Source of the DNA: an uncultured Chloroflexota bacterium
GTDB taxonomy: Bacteria; Chloroflexota; Dehalococcoidia; SAR202; UBA11138
DNA length: 8,567 nucleotides
NCBI GenBank assembly: GCA_913046025.1
Contig: CAJWRP010000063.1
Location: 1 to 8,567 of the forward strand
Direction of reading: 5' to 3'
Each line of letters starts with the position of its first letter. Position 1 is the stretch's first letter. Positions 1-7,261 of this stretch are shown here, piece by piece. The translations under genes were made by a program, and so were the position numbers. Under the pieces are notes generated by a model that saw nothing but the letters and a program-made list of their open reading frames with translations, was not told where the DNA came from and did not search any database.

Positions 1-63
1 AATTCATTGGAGTAAACAAGAGGCGGGATTACAATCCAGAAGAAAAGGGACGTCATAGACCTG

Positions 64-486
64 GTGTCGGCGGGTGGTGTGGTCTATCGCATGGGTGATG
101 CCGGGGTGGAAGTGGTGATTTGCGGCAGGACGAGACCTCTCATGTGGGGCTTGCCCAAGGGTACCCCTGAAAAAGACGAGAGCTGGGAAGAGACGGCACT
201 TCGTGAGGTCAACGAGGAGACTGGTCTAGAGATTGCAATAGAGCAGTACATCGGCGACATAGAGTACTGGTTCAGTCGGCCCAATGACGGCATGCGCTGC
301 TGCAAAAAAGTCCTTTATTATTTGATGAACCCTACTGGAGGCGACGTCTCGCTGCACGACCATGAGTTTGATAGTGTGCGATGGCTGCCCACCGAAGAAG
401 CCCTTACGGTGCTTACATACCAGAATGAGGTCGGAATAGTTGAGGATGCCTTTTCGTTGGTCTCGAAGAAATCCCGTGCTAGTTGA
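64..486 (+). CDS. Nudix hydrolase family protein
   Basis: A 140-residue protein whose family hydrolyses nucleoside diphosphates linked to another moiety (NUDIX), typically Mg-dependent and cytosolic; the substrate cannot be read from the sequence. A perfect Nudix box GX5EX7REUXEEXGU spans residues 33-55: G33, E39, R47, E48, E51, E52, G54, L55. It is preceded by the usual GGVVYR first strand and a WGLPKG turn. A late FDSVRWLP segment (about residues 102-109) matches the usual end of the fold, so the domain fills the whole protein. The GTG at 64 is the first conventional start but lies only two codons before the conserved SAGGVV strand. The frame stays open back to base 16, so a slightly earlier non-canonical start (for example ATT at 28, after a GAGGCGGG-like stretch) is possible. 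A weak AGGGA lies at 46-50. The GNAT gene begins just after its TGA, suggesting one transcript. Family call is sure; exact start is not. Confidence 0.9.
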   Translation: MSAGGVVYRMGDAGVEVVICGRTRPLMWGLPKGTPEKDESWEETALREVNEETGLEIAIEQYIGDIEYWFSRPNDGMRCCKKVLYYLMNPTGGDVSLHDHEFDSVRWLPTEEALTVLTYQNEVGIVEDAFSLVSKKSRAS

Positions 487-490
487 GAAG

Positions 491-1096
491 GTGCACTTGA
501 AGGGGAAACAGGTCATTCTGCGTGAGAAGCGTGTCGATGATGCGCCGGACGACCACGCTTGGCGTGTGGACGAAGAGCTAGCCAAGCTCGACGCCACCAG
601 GCCCCTTACGATGTCCTTTGAGGACTTTCAGCGGTACTCTCGTGAGGAGATAGACTTCCCTAGTCCTCGTTCCAGACGCTTCGGTGTAGATACATACGAG
701 GGCCTCCACATCGGGAACTGCATGTATTACGACATTGATCTACGCAACGGCGAGACTGAGCTGGGCATCATGATCGGCAATCGTGATTACTGGAGCAAAG
801 GTTACGGCCGCGATACGGTAAATACTCTTATCGATCACATATTCACAACCACCACTATGACTCGGATCTACCTACATACGCTGGACTGGAATCACAGAGC
901 CCGTCGGTCTTTCGCCAAATCTGGCTTTCGTGAGTCGAGAAAGGTCCGGCGCAGCGGTCTGGATTTTGTGCAGATGGAGATCATGCGAACCGAGTGGGAG
1001 CACATACGCCAGGAAGAGCAGCAGTTGCTGGCCACCCAGGCGGAGGACCAGAGCCCGGACCTTGGCGCGGGAGCGGCCGACGGCTACGCTGAGTAG
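491..1096 (+). CDS. GNAT family N-acetyltransferase (RimJ/RimL-like)
   Basis: Predicted acetyl-CoA-dependent N-acetyltransferase of the Acetyltransf_3/RimJ-RimL type, about 201 residues from GTG 491. The opening HLKGKQVILREKR is the usual first strand of this group. The acetyl-CoA pyrophosphate-binding loop is S102-K-G104-Y-G106 within YWSKGYGRDT. The later conserved NHRARRSFAKSGF segment (residues 134-146) is the typical N-x-x-A-x-x-x-x-x-K-x-G-F signature. The last 30 residues are Gln/Glu/Ala-rich and lie beyond the fold. The acceptor substrate is unknown; related enzymes modify protein N-termini or small amines. Start choice: the frame is open from TTG 440 inside the Nudix gene, but homology-like sequence begins only near 491. 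GTG 491 lies 4 bases after the Nudix stop, and TTG 497 has a better-placed GAGAAGG (485-491). Either implies translational coupling with the Nudix gene. Confidence 0.88.
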   Translation: MHLKGKQVILREKRVDDAPDDHAWRVDEELAKLDATRPLTMSFEDFQRYSREEIDFPSPRSRRFGVDTYEGLHIGNCMYYDIDLRNGETELGIMIGNRDYWSKGYGRDTVNTLIDHIFTTTTMTRIYLHTLDWNHRARRSFAKSGFRESRKVRRSGLDFVQMEIMRTEWEHIRQEEQQLLATQAEDQSPDLGAGAADGYAE

Positions 1097-1112
1097 ATTC
1101 TCTTAGTCGACC

Positions 1113-1117
1113 AGGAG
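1113..1117 (+). promoter_or_regulatory. Ribosome binding site of the broken methyltransferase
   Basis: AGGAG lies 8 bases before TTG 1126. It identifies that TTG as the original start of the methyltransferase reading frame, upstream of the first in-frame stop. The next downstream candidate, GTG 1198, would drop the N-terminal helix. Confidence 0.6.
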
Positions 1118-1125
1118 TACAGCAA

Positions 1126-1914
1126 TTGGAACACAGTAATGAATCCCCGGCTCAAACCTATGAACACCATATGGTTCCGGCTATGTCCATTTAGTGGGTG
1201 CCTGACCTTCTAACATTGGCCGGGGTTAAAGCGGGCCAACGTGTATTAGACGTCGCCTGCGGTACCGGTATTGTGGCCCGCAACGCCGTCAAGCTCGTCG
1301 GCGACACTGGATCTGTCATCGGGATTGACCTGAACGCCAGCATGTTGGAGATGGCTCGTTCCTTGGACGCGTCCATTGAATGGCACGAAGCCAATGCAAT
1401 GGAATTGCCTTTCCCAGATGAATAGTTTGACGTTGCGATATGCCAGCAGGGCCTTCAGTTCGTTCCAGACCGGCTTGCAGCAGTCAGGGAAATGCACCGA
1501 GTACTGGTTCGGGGTGGCCGTGTGACCGTCATCGCCTGGCGCGCTCTGGAGTATAGCCCGGGGAATTTGGCAATTACCGAAGGGCTTGAGCGGCACGTTA
1601 ATAAGGATGTCGCGAATTTAATGCAGGGTGGGTTTAGTCTCGGAGATGCTGATGAGATACGACTGCTGATGAATGAGTCGGGGTTCAGAGACATCTCGAT
1701 TCGGCCTGAGACGAAGACGGCTCATTTCCCTTCAGTCGAGGAGTTCTTGCGACGACTGATTATGGGTTTGGCTGTAGGACGAGCGGGAATAAGCTTAGAC
1801 GACGACCTGTTCGATGCGCTCATACAAGATGCAAGTCAAGCTCTGGAACCATATGTTGACGGTAGTCGTCTCTCTTTCTCCATGTCGGCGCATATATATG
1901 TCGCGTCAAAATAG
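1126..1914 (+). pseudogene. Class I SAM-dependent methyltransferase interrupted by two in-frame TAG codons
   Basis: Read in one frame from TTG 1126, this gives a 262-codon class I methyltransferase (UbiE/Methyltransf_11-like) with no frameshift but two amber stops, at 1192-1194 (codon 23) and 1423-1425 (codon 100). The SAM-binding motif I is VLDVACGTG at codons 40-48, with an acidic strand-2 end in VIGIDLN. Motif II is split by the second stop, which falls in the PDE-FDVAICQ segment where the family usually has a small residue. RVLVRGGRVTVIAW (motif III region) and a C-terminal substrate domain ending YVASK follow. A serine TCG changed to TAG would explain the second stop by one base. The shorter open frames from GTG 1198 and ATG 1492 are fragments that split the Rossmann fold and are unlikely to work alone. 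TAG is also the normal terminator of this gene and of two neighbours, so recoding is unlikely. Substrate unknown. Sequencing error remains possible. Confidence 0.82.
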
Positions 1915-2249
1915 GTCGGCTGCGTCGGCAGACATCGTGGCCCGACATTCCTCATGGCAACACGGTGTGTTCAATTTGGGCTACGCCTGAGCCTCCTCCA
2001 ACCTCCTCGCTCCAATCATGGCCTCTGATCATTATCCAAAAAACAAGAAAAGTATAAGAAAACCTTCAAACACCTTGCGCGTCATTCCATCCCTTCTATA
2101 GGCTGTGCTAATTGATGTGACGTTGCGCTCTTGTAGTGCAGGCCAACTCACATTTATTTTTTCACAAGACTTCTGCAAACGCGGTGCTTTGAACGGCGTA
2201 ATGCACGCGTATTGAGAAGAATATGGCGGAGCTGGGTTCTGGAGGGTTT
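1915..2249. other. Non-coding gap between the methyltransferase pseudogene and the ATPase gene
   Basis: About 335 bases with no convincing reading frame. It holds a C-rich CCTCCTCC/CCTCCTCG stretch near 1992-2012, an A-rich run near 2037-2070, and a weak sigma-70-like pair (TTGCGC 2075-2080 and TATAGG 2097-2102, 16-base spacer). That pair is the best promoter candidate for the ATPase but has few consensus matches. A weak GTCGG/CCGAC inverted repeat just after the methyltransferase stop lacks a T-run, so I do not call it a terminator. Confidence 0.5.
2241..2246 (+). promoter_or_regulatory. Ribosome binding site deciding the ATPase start
   Basis: GGAGGG lies 3 bases before ATG 2250. The spacing is short, but the match is much better than anything before the in-frame ATG at 2223 (GAGAAGA, 2 bases away). 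It agrees with the family's usual N-terminus beginning at MKLVRAKVTDFKSI. Confidence 0.5.
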
Positions 2250-4229
2250 ATGAAGCTTGTTCGCGCGAAGGTAACCGATTTCAAATCCATCGATGACTCG
2301 GGTTGGGTGGACATTGACGATGTCACCAGCATGGTGGGGAAGAACGAGTCTGGGAAAACGGCGTTTCTTGGGGCGTTGAAGCGATTAAATCCCGTTGATG
2401 GGATAGATAAATTCGACCTCAAAGACTACCCGCGGAAGGGTTATGTGCGGTACAAGAAGACGCACAAAGACAACCCGGCCATCGCGCTGACCGCTGAATT
2501 CCAGATTACCGAAAAGGAACTGGAGAAGATCGAGGCCGACCTGGGCGAAAATGTGCTCAAGTCTACTCTCATCACAGTGGCGAAGGACTATGCCAACAAC
2601 TTCCATTGGGAATTTGAGGTGGATGAGAAGGCCATAGTTCAGCACATCCTGAGTAATGCAGGCCTGCCTCCGGAGATTCAGCCGCACGCCGAGTCAGCAG
2701 AGAGTTGCACCGAGTTGTCCGACAAGTTGGAAGCTCTGGATGTTAAGCCGGCATCCGTGCAAGCCCTGCTTAAAGACATCGCTGAGAAGTTTAAGGGTGA
2801 TGTCGGAGAGCAACTAATAGAAAATTATCTTCAGAAGTTCCTGCCTAAATTCGTCTATTTTGATGAATACAGCACCATGAGGGGCCGGATTTCCATTCAG
2901 GACCTACGCCTACGCCAGGAAATGGGCGAAGACCTTGATGATTCTGATAGGACCTTCCTATCCCTGCTAGGCCTGGTTGGAGCAGACCTAGAGGGTTTGG
3001 AGAGCCAGACCAGCTACGAGTACTTGAAGGCGGAATTGGAGTCTGCATCTATTGGCATCTCTGACGAGATTTTCGAGTACTGGAACCAGAACAAGCAATT
3101 GCGGGTGGAGTTCGACCTTTCCCCTGCCAACCCTAACGACTCGCCGCCGCTCAACGCTGGCACGATCCTGCACGTCAGGATATGGAACAACCGTCATCGG
3201 GTCTCCGTGCCCTTCGACGAGAGGTCCAAGGGCTTCGTATGGTTCTTCTCGTTCCTAGCCTACTTCTCTCAGGTAGAGGAAGAGGAGTCGGGCGACTTGG
3301 TACTGCTGCTGGACGAGCCTGGCCTGAATCTTCATGCCATGGCCCAGTACGACTTCTTGCGCTTCATAGACGAGCGCCTGGCCGTAAAGCACCAGGTAAT
3401 CTACACAACACACTCGCCATTTATGATTAACCTCAAGCACCTGGACCGCATCCGCACAGTGCAAGACGTGGATGACAGGGGCACTGTCATCAACAGCGAT
3501 ACGCTAAGCAACGATCTGGAGACAGTGTTCCCGCTGCAGGTGGCCCTGGGCCACAGGCTGGCCAATACGCTGTTCCTAGCTCCTCATTGTCTGATGGTCA
3601 ACTCGGCTTCAGACCTGATCTACCTGCAGATTCTCGGCGAGTTGTGTGCTTCTAAGGGCCATCAGCGCCTGGATCCTCGATGGGTGGTAATTCCGGTCGG
3701 TGGTGCAGACAATCTGCCTACCTTCGTCTCCCTGCTGGGGGAGAACTACGTCAGCGTCGCGGTGCTGATGGACGTTACGCCTAAAAACAAGGAGAAGATG
3801 GATGCCATCAACCGCAACGGCGTAATCAACCGCAGCAATCCAATCAAGTGGGTTGAGGTCGCCAAGATCAGGACCGCAGATATCGAGGACATCCTGGACC
3901 CCATGTTCTACCTGAAGCTGGTGAACGAGTCCTACGCGGGCGAACTTCCAGCCACGGTGACCATGAAGGGCATCACCGACAGCGATCCTCGAATCGCACG
4001 CCGGGTGCAGGCGCACTTCGGGACTGAGGGTATTGCCGGTGGCACCTTTGATACGTATAGGCCAGCGTCATACCTGCTGCAAAAGCACGCGTTGCTGCGC
4101 AGCGAGATTGATGCAGAGACCATCGAAAAGGCGGCATCCATGTTCGAGCGTATCAACGCTATGTTGCCCTCAGACGGCATCAAGGCCGAGGGAGTAAACG
4201 GTAGCAGGTCGTTGGTGCCAGCGTCGTAG
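2250..4229 (+). CDS. OLD-family-like AAA/ABC-type ATPase with degenerate Toprim-like C-terminus
   Basis: A 659-residue cytosolic protein of the SMC/RecF/OLD ATPase class. From ATG 2250, the N-terminal strand VRAKVTDFKSI leads to Walker A GKNESGKT (residues 30-37). A charged middle insertion (about 75-290) follows. Then come the signature-like RSKGF (S326, G328), Walker B LVLLLDEPG with D355 and E356, and the switch histidine H388 in TTHSP. All ATPase elements look intact. The C-terminal part resembles the Toprim nuclease half of OLD proteins: LMVNSASDLIYL (451-455 core), the VGG turn at 484-485, AVLMD (D508) and ADIED (543-547). However, the usual catalytic Glu is N451 and the second Asp of DxD is T510, so metal-dependent cleavage may be lost or altered. 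OLD-type proteins act in DNA processing and phage defence (class 2 pairs with a UvrD-like helicase, as in Gabija). No helicase is nearby, so this would be a solitary, class 1-like arrangement. A strong terminator follows. An upstream in-frame ATG at 2223 would add 9 residues. The ATPase call is firm; the biological role is inference. Confidence 0.85.
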   Translation: MKLVRAKVTDFKSIDDSGWVDIDDVTSMVGKNESGKTAFLGALKRLNPVDGIDKFDLKDYPRKGYVRYKKTHKDNPAIALTAEFQITEKELEKIEADLGENVLKSTLITVAKDYANNFHWEFEVDEKAIVQHILSNAGLPPEIQPHAESAESCTELSDKLEALDVKPASVQALLKDIAEKFKGDVGEQLIENYLQKFLPKFVYFDEYSTMRGRISIQDLRLRQEMGEDLDDSDRTFLSLLGLVGADLEGLESQTSYEYLKAELESASIGISDEIFEYWNQNKQLRVEFDLSPANPNDSPPLNAGTILHVRIWNNRHRVSVPFDERSKGFVWFFSFLAYFSQVEEEESGDLVLLLDEPGLNLHAMAQYDFLRFIDERLAVKHQVIYTTHSPFMINLKHLDRIRTVQDVDDRGTVINSDTLSNDLETVFPLQVALGHRLANTLFLAPHCLMVNSASDLIYLQILGELCASKGHQRLDPRWVVIPVGGADNLPTFVSLLGENYVSVAVLMDVTPKNKEKMDAINRNGVINRSNPIKWVEVAKIRTADIEDILDPMFYLKLVNESYAGELPATVTMKGITDSDPRIARRVQAHFGTEGIAGGTFDTYRPASYLLQKHALLRSEIDAETIEKAASMFERINAMLPSDGIKAEGVNGSRSLVPAS

Positions 4230-4256
4230 TTCCCTAACTCAGAAACCGTTCTTAAT

Positions 4257-4301
4257 GACAGGGGAGGCTAATGCCTCCCCTGTCTATTTGTAGATTTTTT
4301 T
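4257..4301 (+). terminator. Rho-independent terminator after the ATPase gene
   Basis: A perfect 12-bp inverted repeat (GACAGGGGAGGC at 4257-4268, GCCTCCCCTGTC at 4273-4284) encloses a TAAT loop. After a 10-base T-rich stretch, a run of seven T lies at 4295-4301. It begins 28 bases after the ATPase stop and separates that gene from folC. The distance from stem to T-run is longer than ideal, but the stem is very stable. Confidence 0.85.
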
Positions 4302-4467
4302 GGATGGCTCATTTTCCCGCACTACTTGTAGCCACGGGAACTTGACGCTATCGATGTACGGCTGTGAGGATTTGCGGTAAAGTTTAATGTATCTTTAAGC
4401 AAGATTTGTAACGAGTCTGTATTTGAAATCCACAATTGACACTTCAGGATCAAAAAACGCTCCCGAT

Positions 4468-5907
4468 ATGAAGTATCGTGAAGCGCTGGAACTGGTGATG
4501 GGCCTGGCCGATTTCGAGCGGTCCACCAATAGCCCTGGGCATTCGACATTTCATCTTGAGCGAATGACCTATCTCATGGGTCGGCTGGGAGACGTCCACT
4601 TGAAAGTGCCGACGGTCCATGTCGCCGGTACCAAAGGCAAGGGCAGCACCTCAGCCATGATCGCCTCCATGCTTACGTCTCATGGTTACAAGGTAGGCTT
4701 TTACTCGTCACCCCATCTTCATAGTGCGGTAGAGCGAATTAGAATCGGACAGGACCCAATTAAGCAAGAGGAATTTGCCGGCGTCTTGGCCCAGATATGG
4801 CCCGTCATCGAAGAGGTTGCTCTGAATGGGGATTATGGTCCGGCAACCACCTTCGAGGCAATGACTGCCATGGCTTTTGTCCACTTCCATAATGTGGCGG
4901 TGCACTTTCAGGTAATGGAGGTCGGGTTAGGTGGCAGACTAGACTCAACGAATATCGTTCTGCCCGAAGTCTCAGTCATTACGTCTATCAGCCTGGATCA
5001 TATGGCCACCTTGGGCGACACTATCAAGAAGATTGCTTTTGAAAAAGCTGGCATTATAAAGCCTGGAGTACCTGTGGTGGTCGCCCCTCAATGCGACGAG
5101 GCCATGGCTGTATTTCTCGATGTGGCCGAGCAGCGTGGAGCGCCTCTTGTGTCTGTTAAGGAGCAGCTGAGTTGGCGGGAAACAGGCATGAGTGCTTTGA
5201 GACAAACCTTCCAGATCAAGAGTTCACTGGATAAATACGACCTAGAGATGCCACTGCTGGGCGAGTACCAGTTGGAAAATGCAGCCACTGCCGTTGCCAC
5301 AATGGAGACTCTGGCAGCCGGCGCTTATATGGTCAACGAGAAATTATCCAAGAAATGTATCGGGCAAGGGTTAAGAAATGTTCGGTGGCCTGCTAGACTG
5401 GAAGTGCTGACAGGTAATTCCGACTCGGAATGTCAGATAGTTGTGGACGGCGCTCATAACCCCTACTCTGTTAGTAGACTGGTGGAAGCGCTTCCGAAAT
5501 ACTTTCAATATGATAGGGTGTTTCTGGTCTTTGGTGCCCTGGGGGGCCACAGCGCCAGAGACATGATCAAGGAACTGGAAACATTGGAGCCGGTTGTATT
5601 TACCGCTCGATCTCGGCATCCGCGCTCCTCTCTTGGCAGTGAGATTGCGGATATTGTGACCAAGGAAGGTATTGAAGTCGCCTTCCAGGCAGAGACCGTT
5701 GCGGAAGCTTTCCGCTCCGCCATTAAGGTGGCTGGCCCCCGGGATATAGTACTGGGAACAGGTTCCTTGGCTGTTGCTGCTGAAATTAGAGAAGAGCTTC
5801 TGGGTATATCGCCGGAACTTTATCCAAATATGAAGCCTGTAAATACAAAAAAGAATTCCCGCTTATCAAAAGACCCGGGCAGCTTGCCGGGTAACTCCAA
5901 GAGGTAA
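4468..5907 (+). CDS. folC: Folylpolyglutamate synthase / dihydrofolate synthase
   Basis: ATP-dependent ligase adding glutamate to dihydropteroate and/or reduced folates, cytosolic, Mur-ligase superfamily. From ATG 4468 (479 residues), the N-terminus MKYREALELVMGLADFERS is typical. The P-loop is GTKGKGST (residues 54-61). SSPHLHSAVERI follows at about 80-91, then TTFEAMTAMAF (127-137) and the EVGLGGRLDSTN block (151-162). ITSISLDH ends at H178, and FEKAGIIKPG contains K193, the position of the carbamylated lysine in characterised FolC. The C-terminal domain has DGAHNP (327-332) and ends near GTGSLAVAAEIRE. A basic tail of about 25 residues follows the usual end at ELYP, making it longer than common FolC (roughly 420-430). 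TTG 4423 would add 15 residues, but homology-like sequence starts at 4468; neither start has a good Shine-Dalgarno site. Whether it is bifunctional cannot be read here. It lies 3 bases before fabF. Confidence 0.93.
   Translation: MKYREALELVMGLADFERSTNSPGHSTFHLERMTYLMGRLGDVHLKVPTVHVAGTKGKGSTSAMIASMLTSHGYKVGFYSSPHLHSAVERIRIGQDPIKQEEFAGVLAQIWPVIEEVALNGDYGPATTFEAMTAMAFVHFHNVAVHFQVMEVGLGGRLDSTNIVLPEVSVITSISLDHMATLGDTIKKIAFEKAGIIKPGVPVVVAPQCDEAMAVFLDVAEQRGAPLVSVKEQLSWRETGMSALRQTFQIKSSLDKYDLEMPLLGEYQLENAATAVATMETLAAGAYMVNEKLSKKCIGQGLRNVRWPARLEVLTGNSDSECQIVVDGAHNPYSVSRLVEALPKYFQYDRVFLVFGALGGHSARDMIKELETLEPVVFTARSRHPRSSLGSEIADIVTKEGIEVAFQAETVAEAFRSAIKVAGPRDIVLGTGSLAVAAEIREELLGISPELYPNMKPVNTKKNSRLSKDPGSLPGNSKR
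5873..5892 (+). repeat. Inverted repeat at the 3' end of folC, upstream of the fabF ribosome binding site
   Basis: ACCCGG (5873-5878) and CCGGGT (5887-5892) can form a 6-bp G+C-rich stem just before the fabF Shine-Dalgarno. There is no T-run, so it is not an ordinary terminator. It could influence fabF translation or transcript stability, or be incidental within the folC tail. Confidence 0.4.
5899..5904 (+). promoter_or_regulatory. fabF ribosome binding site overlapping the end of folC
   Basis: AAGAGG lies 6 bases before ATG 5911 and directly abuts the folC stop codon (TAA 5905-5907). This suggests translational coupling of the two genes. Confidence 0.6.
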
Positions 5908-5910
5908 GTC

Positions 5911-7161
5911 ATGGTCAACGGAAGAAAAAGAGTGGTGGTGACTGGCATGGGGGCCGTTACGCCTCTTGGCTCATCAATTCCGGATTACTGGGCGAGCCTC
6001 GTCGCTGGAAAATCAGGAATAGGTCCAATGACGTTGGTCGACCCCACCGAGTACCCTTGCAAGGTATCCGGGGAGGTGCCTAACTTCGATCCGGGTCAAT
6101 ATGTTAATCCCAAAGAAGCGCGACGAATGGCGCGCTTCACCCAGTTGGCTGTGGCCGCTGCAGCACTGGCCATTGAGGACGCCGGTCTAAATATGTCCAA
6201 GGAAGACTCGGAAAGAATGGGTGTTGTCATGGGAAACGGCAATGGTGGTTTTCCCACTACAGAAGATGGAGCCAGGGTTCTTTTTGAGCGGGGCGGCATG
6301 AAGATGAGCCCCTTCTTTATCCCTATGATTCTGCCGAACATGGCGGCCGCCAACGTGAGTCGCATCTTCGGAATCAAAGGTTACACGTCTACTGTCATAA
6401 CTGCCTGTGCGGCCGGGAACCAGGGCATTGGCGAAGGCACCGAGGCTATTCGAAGAGGCGCCGCGGATGTCATACTGGCTGGCGGATGTGAGGCGGGCAT
6501 ATGCGAACTGGGTCTGGGTGGCTTTAACGTCATCAGGGCGCTATCTCGCCGTGAGGGGGACCCTACGAAGGCAAGTCGGCCATTTGATGCAGGTCGTGAC
6601 GGCTTTGTCCCTGCTGAAGGCGCCGGGATACTAATGTTGGAAAGCTTGGAGCATGCCACCAATCGTGGGGCCAACATACTGGCGGAGATCGTCGGGTATG
6701 CCGTATCCTCCGATGCGTTCCACGCGGTGCAGCCGGACGAAGATGGGTCCGGCGCGGCGCGAGCGATGAAGTGGGCCATTGAAAACGCTGGCCTAGATGT
6801 ATGCGATATCGACTACATTAACGCTCATGGTACCTCTACGCCTATGAATGACATGGTTGAGACCCTGGCAATTAAGAAGACCTTTGGTGATCAGGCTTAT
6901 AAAGTACCCATTAGCTCCACCAAGTCTATGACAGGACATGCCCTAGGTGGAGCAGGCGCCATCGAGGCAGTGGCTTGCATACAGTCGATTCGCAATAACC
7001 AGATTCATCCAACCATTAATTACGAGACGCCGGACCCTCAATGTGACCTTGACTACGTTCCCAACGTAGCCAGGAACTTGGAAGTCAACAAGGTGTTATC
7101 CAATAGCTTCGGTTTTGGCGGGCAGAACGCCTGCATAGTTTTTTCGGGATTTGAAGAGTAA
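5911..7161 (+). CDS. fabF: 3-oxoacyl-[acyl-carrier-protein] synthase II
   Basis: Condensing enzyme of type II fatty-acid synthesis, joining malonyl-ACP to a growing acyl-ACP with loss of CO2; cytosolic, normally a homodimer. The 416 residues match the usual FabF length of about 410-415. It opens with RVVVTGMGAVTPLG, the standard KAS start. The nucleophile is C166 in ITACAAGNQ, where many FabF proteins read TACATG. The catalytic histidines are H306 in NAHGTSTPMND and H343 in TGHALGGAGAIEAV, with the conserved K338 in STKSM. These are offset by +3 from E. coli FabF C163/H303/K335/H340. The C-terminus SNSFGFGGQNACIVF is classical. The start ATG 5911 has a good AAGAGG site and lies 3 bases after folC, so the genes are probably co-transcribed. 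The enzyme looks complete and active. Other KAS II-like condensing enzymes (for example in polyketide loci) share these motifs, but no such genes are nearby. Confidence 0.95.
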   Translation: MVNGRKRVVVTGMGAVTPLGSSIPDYWASLVAGKSGIGPMTLVDPTEYPCKVSGEVPNFDPGQYVNPKEARRMARFTQLAVAAAALAIEDAGLNMSKEDSERMGVVMGNGNGGFPTTEDGARVLFERGGMKMSPFFIPMILPNMAAANVSRIFGIKGYTSTVITACAAGNQGIGEGTEAIRRGAADVILAGGCEAGICELGLGGFNVIRALSRREGDPTKASRPFDAGRDGFVPAEGAGILMLESLEHATNRGANILAEIVGYAVSSDAFHAVQPDEDGSGAARAMKWAIENAGLDVCDIDYINAHGTSTPMNDMVETLAIKKTFGDQAYKVPISSTKSMTGHALGGAGAIEAVACIQSIRNNQIHPTINYETPDPQCDLDYVPNVARNLEVNKVLSNSFGFGGQNACIVFSGFEE

Positions 7162-7199
7162 TATCTAAATTCTAGGCAGCACCAATAGCTAGTATATAA

Positions 7200-7232
7200 A
7201 AAGAGGCAGGGTCAAAAAAACCTGCCTCTTTC
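7200..7232. terminator. Probable bidirectional Rho-independent terminator between fabF and the SWIM gene
   Basis: A perfect 11-bp inverted repeat (AAAGAGGCAGG at 7200-7210, CCTGCCTCTTT at 7221-7231) surrounds a 10-base loop containing seven A. It begins 38 bases after the fabF stop and 30 bases past the stop of the converging minus-strand gene. On the minus strand the stem runs directly into TTTTTATA, a good U-tract. On the plus strand a looser T-rich TCATTTATTCATTT follows. It probably serves both genes. Confidence 0.85.
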
Positions 7233-7261
7233 ATTTATTCATTTGTAGGTCAGCTGCTTTA

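Noticed and set aside
1..63. End of an upstream gene at the left edge
   Set aside because: Too short to support a call; only a TAA at 13-15 in the Nudix frame is visible.
1126..1914. Reassignment of TAG (for example pyrrolysine) to explain the two amber codons
   Set aside because: TAG ends the GNAT, ATPase and methyltransferase genes at natural ends, with a terminator hairpin soon after the ATPase stop, and the methyltransferase is not a known pyrrolysine family.
2075..2102. TTGCGC-16-TATAGG promoter before the ATPase
   Set aside because: Few consensus matches; noted only as the best candidate in the gap.
3609..4016. Minus-strand 135-codon open frame opposite the ATPase
   Set aside because: Shadow of the Toprim-like region of the real gene; no recognisable motif.
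4342..4395. TTGACG (4342-4347) as the -35 of a folC promoter
   Set aside because: A good -35 match, but no acceptable -10 at 16-18 bases.
6381..6779. Minus-strand 132-codon open frame opposite fabF
   Set aside because: Lies entirely opposite the conserved core of fabF, is Ser/Pro/Ala-rich low-quality sequence and has no ribosome site.
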